Notes: generated by a model not told the origin, from the letters alone. 64,000 bases of DNA from Bactericera cockerelli (GCA_024516035.1 CM044963.1:19060113-19124112), one strand, 5' to 3'; numbered from the stretch's first letter, positions 30,157-41,621 are shown. A program made the numbers and translations.

Positions 30157-32297
30157 CAGTATGTTTCAGAAAAGGTGGCCACCCCCTCGTAACTTTTGAA
30201 CGCGACGGAATTTTTCAATTCTGTAAAGTCCTAGGTATAGGAAGTGCCCTATGGCCCATCCTGTGGTCGTATTTATTTTTGGCCCCGGTCGGCCCTTCCG
30301 GCTTTTAGGCCATATTTTTTCATTTTTCTCGCGAATTTTAAATGGAATGCTATATTTTTTATTCCTGTTAATTAAAGTCTAAGTTAGCCTGAGTATAATG
30401 AGCTTTTAAAATTTTCAAAAACCTTATCAGGGCGGAGCTAGTAGGGTGCAAGTTTCAAAACTGTTACACCCTGTATTTCAGCGTTAGTTAGATTTTTTAG
30501 TACTTTTTTTATGTTCATAGGTTCAAAATATTGTTTTACACCATATGAAATCAAAAAAATATTCTTGTTTACTTCTAATCAGGGTCATAGTAAGGTTTTT
30601 GTAAAAGTACTTTTTTTCTCACGTCAATTTTTCCGTAAATTATTGGTGTTCTCGAAATTGGCATTTTTAGAGGTGAAAGTCTGCAGTGACATATGTTTTT
30701 TATGCTTGAAATCGAAAGAAAACTTAACGGAGAAGCGATTAAGATCATAAAATAAGCCATTTAACCTGCTAGTTTTTTCACGACAGTGTCCGGTAAAGTG
30801 GGTGAATTTCGTATTGGATTTTTTTTGTTGAGGAAACATAATTGGCATAGAAAATAAATAATACCTAATAAGGGAATAATACTTCAATTAAAATAACTAA
30901 ATGCGAAATTAAATGAAGATTATTTCTTCTAAATCAGTGCCGGATAATTTTTTTTTCTCTCTCTCTTTTTCTCTCTCTCTTCTCCTCTTTAAAATAATTG
31001 AATTGGTTTAATTTTCACCCTCAAGAGTTTGGTACTTGACCTGGTATTTTTTTCTCTTAAATTTCGAGATAATTAGATTTTTATTTAGAGCAACACCAGT
31101 ATGATTTTTTTTTTAATTTGGGTTTAATATCGCGTTTCAATTGCATGGTCATATCATAACGGGGGTGTTACCCTCCATTCGCAAGAAACTCACCAACCTC
31201 CTAAACACATTTATCTCACCCAGCCTGGGTTAGGCCGGAATACCAGCATCACGAAGTCTTCTCCTCGCTAGACGTTGCTTAACTTCGGTGATCCTACAAG
31301 AGTCGTTGCATTCAAAGCGCCATCGGACTGACTCCAGAATTATTGACAATGTGTTTTTTACAGATTTTACCAACTTACCAACTAAAATTGTCTCAAGAGG
31401 GGACCCCTAGGCCGACTTTAGAAGCAGCATTATCCTATAATTATTTTTGATACAACTTGAACTTTGAAAAGTGAAAAAAAGAGAGAGAGAGAAAAAAAAA
31501 AAATATCCGGCACTGATTTAGAATAAATAATTTTCATTTAATTTCGCATTTAGTTATGTTTATTGAAGTATTATTCCCTTATTAGATATTATTTATTTTC
31601 TATGACAATTGTGTTTCCTCAACAAACAAAAAAAATCCAGTACGAAATTCAAACACTTTACCGGACATCGTCGTGAAAAAACTAGCAGGTTAAATGGCTT
31701 ATTTTATGATCTTAATCGCTTCTCCGTTAAGTTTTCTTTCGATTTCAAGCATAAAAAACATATGTCACTGCAGACTTTCACCTCTAAAAATGGCAATTTC
31801 GAGAACACCATTAATTTACGGAAAAATTGACGTGAGAAAAAAAGTACTTTTACAAAAACCTTACTATGATCCTGATTATAAGTAAACAAGAATATTTTTT
31901 TGATTTCATATGGTGTAAAACAATATTTTGAACCTATGAACATAAAAAAAGTACTAAAAAATCTAACTAACGCTGAAATACAGGGTGTAACAGTTTTGAA
32001 ACTTGCACCCTACTAGCTCCGCCCCTGATAAGGTTTTTGAAAATTTTAAAAGCTCTTTATACTCAGGCTAACTTAGACTTTAATTAACAGGAATAAAAAT
32101 ATAGCATTCCATTTAAAATTCGCGAGAAAAATGAAAAAATATGGCCTAAAAGCCGGAAGGGCCGACCGGGTCCAAAAATAAATATGACCACAGGATGGGC
32201 CATAGGGCACTTCCTATACCTAGGACTTTACAGAATTGAAAAATTCCGTCGCGTTCAAAAGTTACGAGGGGGTGGCCACCTTTTCTGAAACATACTG
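30157..32297. mobile_element. Palindromic TA-flanked element, copy 2
   Basis: Same termini and arm sequence as copy 1, only 14 bases away. The centre holds a full 5S-derived SINE on the minus strand (about 31110-31335). It too is inserted at TA. The four arms of copies 1 and 2 form a potential multi-branched cruciform. Confidence 0.9.
31110..31335 (-). mobile_element. 5S-derived SINE inside palindromic element copy 2
   Basis: Minus-strand counterpart of the copy at 35597, with core CCCAGCCTGGGTTAGGCC on the plus strand and the 5S-like TTGCTTAACTTCGGTGATCC. Confidence 0.85.
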
Positions 32298-32303
32298 TAT
32301 ACA

Positions 32304-32395
32304 GGGTGTCCCACCAGCATCTCAGACGCCATAGGCCCACCAGTCCACAGACTTGCCGTACGGCTGATACAGGATGATCTGGAAAACGAATGTGT
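32304..32395 (-). pseudogene. Decayed partial copy of the PKC exon at 27638-27826
   Basis: On the minus strand an acceptor-like TTCGTTTTCCAG is followed by [18 protein letters not shown] as in the true exon. An 11-base deletion relative to the real exon (removing LLY) then makes a TGA. Flanking intron sequence (CGAATGTG) is shared too. A further piece of the same flank (AATTGCTATAATGTTACATT) reappears at 33862, beyond inserted repeats. This looks like a local duplication later broken by insertions. Confidence 0.88.
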
Positions 32396-32433
32396 GAAGT
32401 GCTTTATTTATTTACACTTTATCAATTGAACAC

Positions 32434-32685
32434 TCTATATATAAAACAGAAAAAAGGACTACCTACCTACCTATGTTTGTTTGTTTGTTTGTCCGGAGTT
32501 GTTTAGCCAAAACGGTAAGAGATAGCGAAAAATGTCTCAGAATTGACCCCCCCCCCCCCCAAACCATTATCGCTTTGTCCAGAAAAATTATAAAAAGTTC
32601 AAAAAGGCATTGATGTCCAGCAGTACGGCCATGCCTTAGTAAATTTGAAATTTAGTCCCGTTGCAAAGCACGGGCAAACGGCTAG
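32434..32685 (+). mobile_element. Short Helitron-like element
   Basis: Begins TCTATATATAAAACAG and ends AAGCACGGGCAAACGGCTAG before T; internal GTTTAGCCAAAACGGTAAGA. About 252 bases, no coding capacity. The base before the 5' end is C rather than the expected A. Confidence 0.65.
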
Positions 32686-32694
32686 TATTTTCAG

Positions 32695-32772
32695 GATTTA
32701 ATGGCTTATAAAGAAAAAGTCCAAGTTCTCACGTTGGTTGGTGAGTTGAAGCTACTTACAACAACAATAACA
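32695..32772 (+). repeat. Copy of the sequence at 5075-5230
   Basis: GATTTAATGGCTTATAAAGA, AAAGTCCAAGTTCTCACG, ending in ACAACAACAATAAC. Confidence 0.6.
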
Positions 32773-32779
32773 GGGGTTT

Positions 32780-32985
32780 ATTTATTTATTTATTTAGAAA
32801 CTCTTTATTAGTAGAACATAATTATATACAGACAAATAATGGTGAAAATTAAATATAAAAATTGACAATATTAATAATATACCTAAACAAGAAAAAAAAA
32901 TAAACAAAATATACACACATGTCCTAACTAAAAGGCGGGGATATTGCCTATGGCAATCTCTTCTACCCAACGTTCTTACTATTAG
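32780..32985 (-). repeat. Tail repeat T, minus strand
   Basis: TTTAGAAACTCTTTATTAGT to ATATTGCCTATGGCAATCTC, inverse of 4300-4520. Confidence 0.75.
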
Positions 32986-33570
32986 TCAGGACAGGGGTAT
33001 TACCCTCCCATTCGCTGGGAATCGTACCAGATACCCACCTCACCCTCACCCAGCCTGAGTAGGACCTATAGTCTGTCCCGGTAGCTCAGAGGTAAAGGCG
33101 GCACTCTGTGAATCCAGAGATAGCAGAAGTCGCGGGTTCAAAACCCAGCCGGGACATGACAAGTTATCCTCCCATTTGGGATTTTTACCACATAATAATA
33201 CGTCTTGGGCTTACTGCTGGACTAATGGGACTTTAATAGTCTTAATGAGGCAGTATAAATAAGACGATATTGTTATTATTAGTCAGGACAGGGGTATTAC
33301 CCTCCCATTCGCTGGGACTCGTACCAGCTACCCACCTTACCCTCACCCAGCCTGAGTAGGACCTGTAGTCTGTCCCGGTAGCTCAGTGGTAAAGGCGGCA
33401 CTCTGTGAATCCAGAGATTGCAGAAGTCGCGGGTTCGAAACCCAGCCGGGCCATGAGAAGTTATCCTCCCATTTGAAATTTTTACCACATAGTAATATGT
33501 CTTGGGCTTACTGCTGGACTAATGGGACTTTACTAGTCCCAATCGGGCAGTAATAATAATAATAATGCTT
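32985..33570 (+). mobile_element. Tandem pair: SINE core (-) plus tRNA-SINE family C (+)
   Basis: A ~295-base unit occurs twice: an inverted SINE core (CCCTCCCATTCGCTGGGA) followed by family C. The family C head TGTCCCGGTAGCTCAG pairs at its ends with GCCGGGACA, carries the B box GCGGGTTCGAAACCC and ends in GGCTTACTGCTGGACTAATG. Units start at 32985 and about 33277. Confidence 0.85.
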
Positions 33571-33860
33571 TTTCTTTGTGTTGTCACAATTTTAGTGGGT
33601 AGCGCAGTATCATAGGACTTTACCACTTTAATTTACAATATCTTGTATTATTTTTTTGCCTATGATTCTGCCACTGGCGTCACATTTCGCCACACACGCA
33701 GCCACATCAAAGCAGCTACTCATTTTTCCTCACGAGGTATGAGTGGACCCCGAACATCCAAGTACAGAGCAGAAAAAATCCTCCCCCGCTGGGAATCGAA
33801 CCCAGGTCACCATGAGTGCAATGCCTAGCGCGCTAACTCGCTCTGCCACAGTGACTACTA
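33565..33860 (-). mobile_element. tRNA-derived SINE, family G
   Basis: Plus strand AATGCTTTTTCTTTGTGTTG to GGGAATCGAACCCAGGTCAC and GCGCTAACTCGCTCTGCCAC; the head is on the right (minus orientation). Confidence 0.82.
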
Positions 33861-33953
33861 GAATTGCTATAATGTTACATTATTCTACACATGCTGGCAT
33901 AGCAAGGTAACTACGCCAACATGCAATAAATGACAAAGGATGGGTACACAATC

Positions 33954-34110
33954 TATACTTATAAAAGAGAGTTTCACTCACTGACTGACTGACTGACTCA
34001 CTCACTCACTGATTAATCACTGTTTCTCCGAACTGGTAAGTCCTAGGAAGCTGAAATGTAGCTTTGTCTGGTAGGTGAAATGTAGCTTTGTCCGAAGCAG
34101 TATGAATAAG
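33954..34110 (+). mobile_element. Helitron-like 5' end fragment
   Basis: TCTATACTTATAAAAGAGAG followed by ACTGACTGACTCACTC repeats and AAGTCCTAGGAAGCTGAAAT, the inverse of the 5' side of the element at 27868. Adjacent to a PKC donor at 34128. Confidence 0.65.
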
Positions 34111-34118
34111 GTGCATCA

Positions 34119-34620
<502 letters not shown>

Positions 34621-34622
34621 TA

Positions 34623-35837
34623 CAGTATGTTTCAGAAAAGGTGGCCACCCCCTCGTAACTTTTGAACGCGACGGAATTTTTCAATTCTGTAAAGTCCTAA
34701 GTATAGAAAGTGCCCTATGGCCCATCCTGTGGTCATATTTATTTTTGGCCCCGGTCGGCCCTTCCGGCTTTTAGGCCATATTTTTTCATTTTTCTCGCGA
34801 ATTTTAAATGGAATACTATATTTTTTATTCCTGTTAATTAAAGTCCAAGTTAGGCTGAGTATAATGAGCTTTTAAAATTTTCAAAAACCTTATCAGGGGC
34901 GGAGCTGGTAGGGTGCAAGTTTCAAAATTGTTACACCCTGTATTTCAGCGTTAGTTAGATTTTTTAGTACTTTTTTTATGTTCATAGGTTCAAAATATTG
35001 TTTTATACCATATGAAATCAAAAAAATATTCTTGTTTACTTCTAAATAGGGTCATAGTAAGGTTTTTGTAAAAGTACTTTTTTTCTCACGTCAATTTTTC
35101 CGTAAATTAATAGTGTTCTCGAAATTGGCATTTTTAGAGGTGAAAGTCTGCAGTGACATATGTTTTTTATGCTTGAAATCGAAAGAAAAACTTAACGGAG
35201 AAGCGATTAAGATCATAAAAAAAGCCATTTAACCTGCTAGTTTTTTCACGACAGTGTCCGGTAAAGTGGGTGAATTTCGTATTGGATTTTTTTTTTTGTT
35301 GTTGAGGAAACACAATTTATTGGCATAGAAAATAAATAATATCTAATAAGGGAATAATACTTCAATAAACATAACTAAATGCGAAATTAAATGAAAATTA
35401 TTTCTTCTAAATCAGTGCCGGATATATTTTTTTTTTTTTTCTCTCTCTCTTTTTTCACTTTTCAAAGTTCAAGTTGTATCAAAAATAGTTATCGGATAAT
35501 GCTGCTTCTAAAGTCGGCCTAGGGGTCCCCTCTTGAGACAATTTTAGTTGGTAAGTTGGTAAAATCTGTAGAAAATACATTGTCAATAATTCTGGAGTCA
35601 GTCCGATGGCGCTTTGAATGCAACGATTCTTGTAGGATCACCGAAGTTAAGCAACGTCCAGCGAGGAGAAGACTTCGTGATGCTGGCATTCCGGCCTAAC
35701 CCAGGCTGGGTGAGATAAATGTGTTTAGGAGGTTGGTGAGTTTCTTGCGAATGGAATGTAACACCCCCCTTATGGTATGACCATGCAGTTGAAACGCGAT
35801 ATTAAACCCAAATTTAAAAAAAAAAAATCATACTGGT

Positions 35838-35869
<32 letters not shown>

Positions 35870-36935
35870 CAATTTTCCATTTATTTATTACAATTATAAT
35901 ATGATACAGATTTTGAAATGATTTAATGGTACCCTTTCTCAAAGTTAAAAAACTGTGTTGAGAAAGGGGAGTTCAGAATTTAAATTGTGGATACATGAAG
36001 AATAGGACTAAATAAAAATCTAATTATCTCGAAATTTAAGAGGAAAAAAATACCAGGTCAAGTACCAAACTCTTGAAGGTGAAAATTAAACCAATTCAAT
36101 TATTTTAAAGAAGAGAAGAGAGAGAGAAAAAAAAAAAAAAAATATCCGGCACTGATTTAGAAGAAATAATCTTCATTTAATTTCTCATTTAGTTATGTTA
36201 ATTGAAGTATTATTCCCTTATTAGGTATTATTTATTTTCTATGCCAATAGTGTTTCCTCAACAACAAAAAAATCCAATACGAAATTCACCCACTTTACCG
36301 GACACTGTCGTGAAAAAACTAGCAGGTTAAATGGCTTATTTTATGATCTTAATCGCTTCTCCGTTAAGTTTTCTTTCGATTTCAAGCATAAAAAACATAT
36401 GTCACTGCAAACTTTCACCTCTAAAAATGCCAATTTCGAGAACACCATTAATTTACGGAAAAATTGACGTGAGAAAAAAAGTACTTTTACAAAAACCTTA
36501 CTATGACCCTGATTAGAAGTAAACAAGAATATTTTTTTGATTTCATATGGTGTAAAACAATATTTTGAACTTATGAACATAAAAAAAGTACTAAAAAATC
36601 TAACTAACGCTGAAATACAGGGTGTAACAATGTTGAAACTTGGACCCTACTAGCTCCGCCCCTGATAAGGTTTTTGAAAATTTTAAAAGCTCATTATACT
36701 CAGCCTAACTTGGACTTTAATTAACAGGAATAAAAAATATAGTATTCTATTTAAAATTCGCGAGAAAAATGAAAAAATATGGCCTAAAAGCCGGAAGGGC
36801 CGACCGGGGCCAAAAATAAATATGACCACAGGATGGGCCATAGGGCACTTTCTATACTTAGGACTTTACAGAATTGAAAAATTCCGTCGCGTTCAAAAGT
36901 TACGAGGGGGTGGCCACCTTTTCTGAAACATACTG
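34623..36935. mobile_element. Palindromic TA-flanked element, copy 3
   Basis: Third copy of the same family, flanked by TA. Arms run from CAGTATGTTTCAG inward about 790 bases. The centre holds a complete plus-strand 5S SINE (35597-35830) followed by a poly(T) run and about 150 bases of unique sequence (35870-36010). Confidence 0.9.
35597..35830 (+). mobile_element. 5S-derived SINE inside palindromic element copy 3
   Basis: GAGTCAGTCCGATGGCGCTT, then GGATCACCGAAGTTAAGCAA mirrors internal 5S rRNA sequence; next comes the shared SINE core (AACCCAGGCTGGGTGAGATA) and an A-rich end. Confidence 0.85.
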
Positions 36936-37135
36936 TATATGCATTACTTGGCTACGTGCCCTCCAATATTTTTTGTGAATTTACATATAGTGGATTAAGA
37001 TACATTTAAAAGTATACAATAAAACTAAAATATTATTGAAAAAAAAGTTAAAAATTATATTGAAGAAGAGAGGGGCAAATGTAAGAATAATAAATATCAA
37101 AATTCTGATATAAATGTACTTTTAATTTCATGTTT

Positions 37136-37255
37136 CTCCAGACACCATGTCACACGCTACGGTGTGACGTTCTTTTTAGTTTGTATTTCTGCAGGGCCAG
37201 AATGGCAAGTGCACTGTCACACTCTAGACTAGCGTGTGACGTGGCACGCAATGTG
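37136..37255. mobile_element. Truncated TTAA-type MITE end
   Basis: GCGTGTGACGTGGCACGCAA followed by TGTG and TTAA resembles the right end of 19421-19698; no matching left end found. Internal CACACGCTACGGTGTG palindrome. Confidence 0.5.
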
Positions 37256-37415
37256 TTAAGCTAGTATTTTTTATATATATACAATCTCCCTTGTCTTTAT
37301 CCCATATTAGCTTATGTTGCTTTTGGGCTCGGCATTGTTCAACCTCATGGTTGAGGTTGGTAGGGTGGAGCACGTTTTATATGGCTGGATGCCCTTCCTA
37401 AGCTAGTATTTTTAA

Positions 37416-37565
37416 CACGTAGACGACCGGGTGTACCACCGGTGGTACACGCACGTTCGTACGGAATGGACCGGGTGTACCACCGGTGGTACACGGGGTC
37501 GGATAGCTGTATTATCGCGGGTCCTACATGAGAATTAACGAAAAATCATGCCGGTCGTCTAAGTG
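37416..37565. mobile_element. TTAA-flanked MITE with double palindrome
   Basis: Termini CACGTAGACGACCGG / CCGGTCGTCTAAGTG, TTAA flanks; two copies of GTGTACCACCGGTGGTACAC. It lies 28 bases from a PKC donor. Confidence 0.88.
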
Positions 37566-37592
37566 TTAAACTAGAAAAAATGATTCACTCAC

Positions 37593-37684
37593 ACTGCCAC
37601 TGGCTCCTTGAACTTGCCTATCTGCTGTATCTGGAACATGAGGTCTCCACCATTCACATATTCCATCACGAAGTACAGGCGGTC
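37593..37684 (-). CDS. Pkc53E: Conventional PKC, hinge-region exon
   Basis: A 92-base exon between gcctctgttcacag and AGT|GTGAGT. It encodes [20 protein letters not shown] and [11 protein letters not shown], including the hinge EYVNGGDL that joins the two kinase lobes and contacts ATP. It enters in phase 0 and leaves two bases of the valine codon, matching the exon at 34329. No tandem array is attached to either junction. Confidence 0.96.
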
Positions 37685-37940
37685 CTGTGAACAGAGGCAG
37701 GACCAATTGTTATCTAACATTGGTAAAATAGGGTATTGATAATGTGAGATAGCAAAGACCCAGACCAAAACAGTTCTTTGTAGAAAGCATTTCACAAGCA
37801 GTGCAGCTGAAGTAATACCTTTTTAGCTTCCCAAGAGCTGGTCGGTAGGGATGAGAAGATCGCCATAGGAAATAGCACTCCCCTTTAGACGTATTTTATT
37901 TCCTATAAATTCCTAATATCAGAAATCAGAACTATTTTTA

Positions 37941-38365
37941 CTTTTCTTATCCTATAATAAGGAAAGTAGGTATTGTATTCGTCGAAAATTTGACCTACCC
38001 AGTTTTTCACATTTCTGGATGAATCATAGCCTCAGGATACCAAAAAGTTGTTTTCGGCCATTGGTCCGTGCGTCCGTGTGTGAACACGATATCTCGAGAT
38101 CAGTAAGAGCTAGATACTTGAAATTTGGTATGGAAATTAATTTTATACACTAGACGAACCACGAAACTTTAAGTTGAAATCCGCACGGCCGCAAATATTA
38201 GCCGCAAGCGCTGCTTCTTTGAATTGGTTACATATACAAAAAAGTTGTAGAACAACATTTTTCTTATTAAAAAAATAATAGGGGTCTTTTCTAATCATTT
38301 TTTTGATATCTTGAACATTTTTAACCTCGGCCTCAATTTACCAGATTTTTCTCTTTTAATTAAAA
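37941..38365 (+). mobile_element. Interspersed element S, partial
   Basis: Starts with the hairpin TTATCCTATAATAAGGAAAG and shares GACCTACCCAGTTTTTCACA, GGCCATTGGTCCGTGCGTC and GCAAATATTAGCCGCAAGCG with 45871-46475; the right end is missing. Confidence 0.75.
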
Positions 38366-38401
38366 TTTGAATGGTCACCCATCCAGGTCCCAGAAATCGC
38401 T

Positions 38402-39098
38402 GGTCTGGAAAAGCTTACCATGGTCTGGAAAAGCTTACCATGGTCTGGAGAAGCTTACCATGGTCTGGAAAAGCTTACCATGGTCTGGAGAAGCTTACCA
38501 TGGTCTGGAAAAGCTCACCATGGTCTGGAGAAGCTTACCATGGTCTGGAGAAGCTTACCATGGTCTGGAGAAGCTCACCATGGTCTGGAGAAGCTTACCA
38601 TGGTCTGGAGAAGCTTACCATGGTCTGGAAAAGCTTACCATGGTCTGGAGAAGCTTACCATGGTCTGGAAAAGCTTACCATGGTCTGGAAAAGCTTACCA
38701 TGGTCTGGAGAAGCTTACCATGGTCTGGAAAAGCTTACCATGGTCTGGAAAAGCTTACCATGGTCTGGAAATGCTTAACATGGTCTGGAAAAGCTTACCA
38801 TGGTCTGGAAATGCTTACCATGGTCTGGAAAAGCTTACCATGGTCTGGAAAAGCTTACCATGGTCTGGAGAAGCTTACCATGGTCTGGAAAAGCTTACCA
38901 TGGTCTGGAAAAGCTTACCATGGTCTGGAAAAGCTTACCATGGTCTGGAGAAGCTTACCATGGTCTGGAAAAGCTTACCATGGTCTGGAAAAGCTTACCA
39001 TGGTCTGGAAAAGCTTACCATGGTCTGGAAAAGCTTACCATGGTCTGGAGAAGCTTACCATGGTCTGGAGAAGCTTACCATGGTCTGGAAAAGCTTAC
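38402..39098 (-). repeat. PKC splice-donor-derived minisatellite (20-bp unit, ~35 copies)
   Basis: The plus-strand unit is CATGGTCTGGAAAAGCTTAC. On the PKC sense strand it reads TTCCAGACCATG|GTAAGCTT, identical to the end and donor of the exon finishing at 39099. Copies differ mainly at an A/G site (GGAAAAG or GGAGAAG). The array begins exactly at the exon boundary and runs for about 700 bp into the intron. Plus-strand open frames here are artefacts. Confidence 0.95.
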
Positions 39099-39272
39099 CA
39101 TGGTCTGGAAGCAGGAGTGCAGCTGAACGAGGAAGGGAGGCTTAAGGGAGAGAGCCAGGACCCTCTTCTCCACCATGGTGCACTCCACGTCGTCGTCCTG
39201 AATGATGATGTCCTTCTTGAGGATTTTGATCGCGTACAGCTCGTCAGTTCCTTTCCGCTCCGCCAGCATCAC
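39099..39272 (-). CDS. Pkc53E: Conventional PKC, N-lobe exon with the ATP-binding lysine
   Basis: The acceptor gttacttcccag and the donor CCATG|GTAAGC define 58 codons in phase 0: [66 protein letters not shown] holds the invariant ATP-contacting Lys and the Glu of helix C is in the MVEKRVL segment. Both junctions are unusual. The donor plus the last 12-13 exon bases is repeated about 35 times downstream (38402-39098), and the acceptor plus the first eight exon bases about 30 times upstream (39273-40636). Confidence 0.97.
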
Positions 39273-40636
39273 CTGGGAAGTAACAATAATAATAATAATA
39301 ATACCGCCTTATTTATTCTGCCCGATTAGAACTATTAAGTCCCATTATTCCAGCAGTAAGCCCAAGACGTATTATTATGTGGTAAAAATCCCAAATGGGA
39401 GAATAACGTGTCATGTCCCGGCTGGGTTTCGAACCCGCGACATCTTGAATCTCTGGATTCACAGAGTGCCGCCTTTACCACTGAGCTACCGGGACGGACT
39501 ATAGGAGTAACAGTAGCATCACCTGGGAAGTAACAATAGGAAAGTAACAAGAGCATCACCTGGGAAGTAACAATAGGAAAGTAACAAGAGCATCACCTGG
39601 GAAGTAACAGTAAGAAAGTAACAAGAGCATCACCTGGGAAGTAACAGTAGGAAAGTAACAAGAGCATCACCTGGGAAGTAACAATAGGAAAGTAACAAGA
39701 GCATCACCTGGGAAGTAACAGTAGGAAAGTAACAAGAGCATCACCTGGGAAGTAACAGTAAGAAAGTAACAAGAGCATCACCTGGGAAGTAACAATAGGA
39801 AAGTAACAAGAGCATCACCTGGGAAGTAACAGTAGGAAAGTAACAAGAGCATCACCTGGGAAGTAACAGTAGGAAAGTAACAAGAGCATCACCTGGGAAG
39901 TAACAATAGGAAAGTAACAATAGCATCACCTGGGAAGTAACAATAGGAAAGTAACAATAGCATCACCTGGGAAGTAACAATAGGAAAGTAACAATAGTAT
40001 CACCTGGGAAGTAACAGTAGGAAAGTAACAAGAGCATCACCTGGGAAGTAACAGTAAGAAAGTAACAAGAGCATCACCTGGGAAGTAACAATAGGAAAGT
40101 AACAAGAGCATCACCTGGGAAGTAACAATAGGAAAGTAACAAGAGCATCACCTGGGAAGTAACAATAGGAAAGTAACAAGAGCATCACCTGGGAAGTAAC
40201 AATAGGAAAGTAACAAGAGCATCACCTGGGTAGTAACAGTAGGAAAGTAACAAGAGCATCACCTGGGAAGTAACAGTAGGAAAGTAACAAGAGCATCACC
40301 TGGGAAGTAACAATAGGAAAGTAACAAGAGCATCACCTGGGAAGTAACAATAGGAAAGTAACAAGAGCATCACCTGGGAAGTAACAGTAGGAAAGTAACA
40401 AGAGCATCACCTGGGAAGTAACAGTAAGAAAGTAACAAGAGCATCACCTGGGAAGTAACAGTAAGAAAGTAACAATAGCATCACCTGGGAAGTAACAATA
40501 GGAAAGTAACAATAGCATCACCTGGGAAGTAACAATAGGAAAGTAACAATAGTATCACCTGGGAAGTAACAATAGGAAAGTAACAATAGTATCACCTGGG
40601 AAGTAACAATAGCATCACCTGGGAAGTAACAATAGT
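39273..40636 (-). repeat. PKC splice-acceptor-derived minisatellite (37-bp unit, ~30 copies)
   Basis: On the sense strand each unit contains CCTATTGTTACTTCCCAG|GTG followed by ATGCT, i.e. the polypyrimidine tract, acceptor AG and first eight bases of the exon starting at 39272, then CTTGTTACTT. About 30 copies lie upstream of the exon. A tRNA-derived SINE (39290-39500) separates the functional acceptor from the rest of the array. Unit variants are AATAGG/AGTAGG/AGTAAG and AAGAGC/AATAGC. Confidence 0.95.
39290..39503 (-). mobile_element. tRNA-derived SINE family C inserted in the acceptor array
   Basis: Plus-strand TGTCCCGGCTGGGTTTCGAA and CTGAGCTACCGGGAC mark the inverted head; the (AAT)n tail lies only about 17 bases upstream of the PKC acceptor at 39272, splitting the array. 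Confidence 0.88.
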
Positions 40637-40667
40637 TTTTTTTTTAAGTTTCTCTTTAAGCTATGAT

Positions 40668-40728
40668 ATTTGTGTTATTTACAATCGTGATATCACAACC
40701 ACTCAAACTCACTTTACGTAGATTCATG
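40668..40728 (-). mobile_element. Family D SINE body fragment
   Basis: TCGTGATATCACAACCACTC with the adjacent AAACTCACTTTACGTAGATT matches the body of 9430-9575. Confidence 0.6.
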
Positions 40729-40796
40729 GATTGTATATCTCACTCAATGCATGCATTATTCCACCCGATACATCCATTAATATTGAGTAAAGTATT

Positions 40797-41140
40797 CATC
40801 ATCATAGGGTGGCGTCATTGTGAATGATGGTAGCCAGACAATGGAGGAATGACTCAGCACTTCTACCACTGCCTTTACAAGGAGGCTAATAATTGACAAG
40901 GGCCGCCAGAACCAAGCCAATGCTGGTCTACTCCCTGTTTACAGTCCACAGCCAGACCCGTCACAATTACTTAAACTTTTTTTTAAGTTTAATAAGTTTT
41001 TATTTTATTTTTAATAATCATTTACACCATTTCACATTTCCTAAGCTTTGAAAAGCTTCTAAGAAAAGTGGGCTACTTGCAAGATTGAATAACACATGTA
41101 GCTGGCCAATCAATCATGCATGAAGATTTTAAAAGAAGCT
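40797..41140 (+). repeat. Interspersed repeat H with extension
   Basis: Same composite as 7870-8170 (AGCTTTGAAAAGCTTCTAAG, ACATGTAGCTGGCCAATCAA). Confidence 0.82.
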
Positions 41141-41194
41141 TAATAAATTGAGGGTCAAGTATTGGAAAATGCTTTAAGCATAAACCTCGCTTAG

Positions 41195-41460
41195 TAGTGA
41201 AGGTCCCGGGTTCGATCCCCCGTGCCGACAAAAATTTGTATTCTTAATTTGTTTACAATTGTTTGTAAGGGATACCTTCCGGTACGCTCGTGTTGACCCA
41301 GCACCTAAATGGAAAGTATTGTGTCACTTCTCGCCCATCAGTGGGGAGGCATACTACGGGATGGGCAGGCTACAACACAGACCACAAGCGTCTACAGTAG
41401 CTCCTGTTTCACGGCTACGAAATAAAAAAGGCTGTGAAACACTCATTTAAAAAAAAAAAA
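41195..41460 (+). repeat. Interspersed repeat F with tRNA-like scrap
   Basis: GTCCCGGGTTCGATCCCCCG (B-box-like) precedes repeat F (GGAGGCATACTACGGGATGG) and an A-run; ends 30 bases from a PKC donor. Confidence 0.7.
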
Positions 41461-41489
41461 ATCCAGTGAAGTGTCTAGAGCGCGTTTAC

Positions 41490-41621
41490 CTTGCCGAAGC
41501 TCCCCTTGCCTAGAACTTGCAGGAAGTTGAAGTCCGAAGCTCGGATGACATCTTTCTTGCCCATGTTGTGAGGGACATCCTTGTCTGGGGCCACAGGGAT
41601 CTTCTTGGTGATGGAGGTTTT
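41490..41621 (-). CDS. Pkc53E: Conventional PKC, V3 hinge and glycine-loop exon
   Basis: The acceptor gccattccag and the donor AAG|GTAAAC enclose 44 codons in phase 0: KTSITKKIPVAPDKDVPHNM then GKKDVIRASDFNFLQVLGKG and SFGK. The glycine-rich loop GKGSFGK of kinase subdomain I is preceded by the variable V3 hinge. The next upstream exon seen is the C2 exon 22 kb away; a small additional V3 exon may exist but was not recognised. The Lachesin-like gene sits in that intron. Confidence 0.95.

Noticed and set aside
33071..33145. tRNA gene candidate (intact acceptor-stem pairing and B box)
   Set aside because: The anticodon arm is malformed, it recurs at several sites with a common 3' body, and it is therefore a tRNA-derived SINE head.
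38367..39329. Repetitive plus-strand proteins with [19 protein letters not shown] units
   Set aside because: Translation of a 20-bp minisatellite derived from the opposite-strand PKC donor; no family support.
39505..40636. CRISPR-like array (37-bp repeats)
   Set aside because: There are no unique spacers; units are contiguous and the genome is eukaryotic. The same holds for 22066-22223 and 26905-27430.
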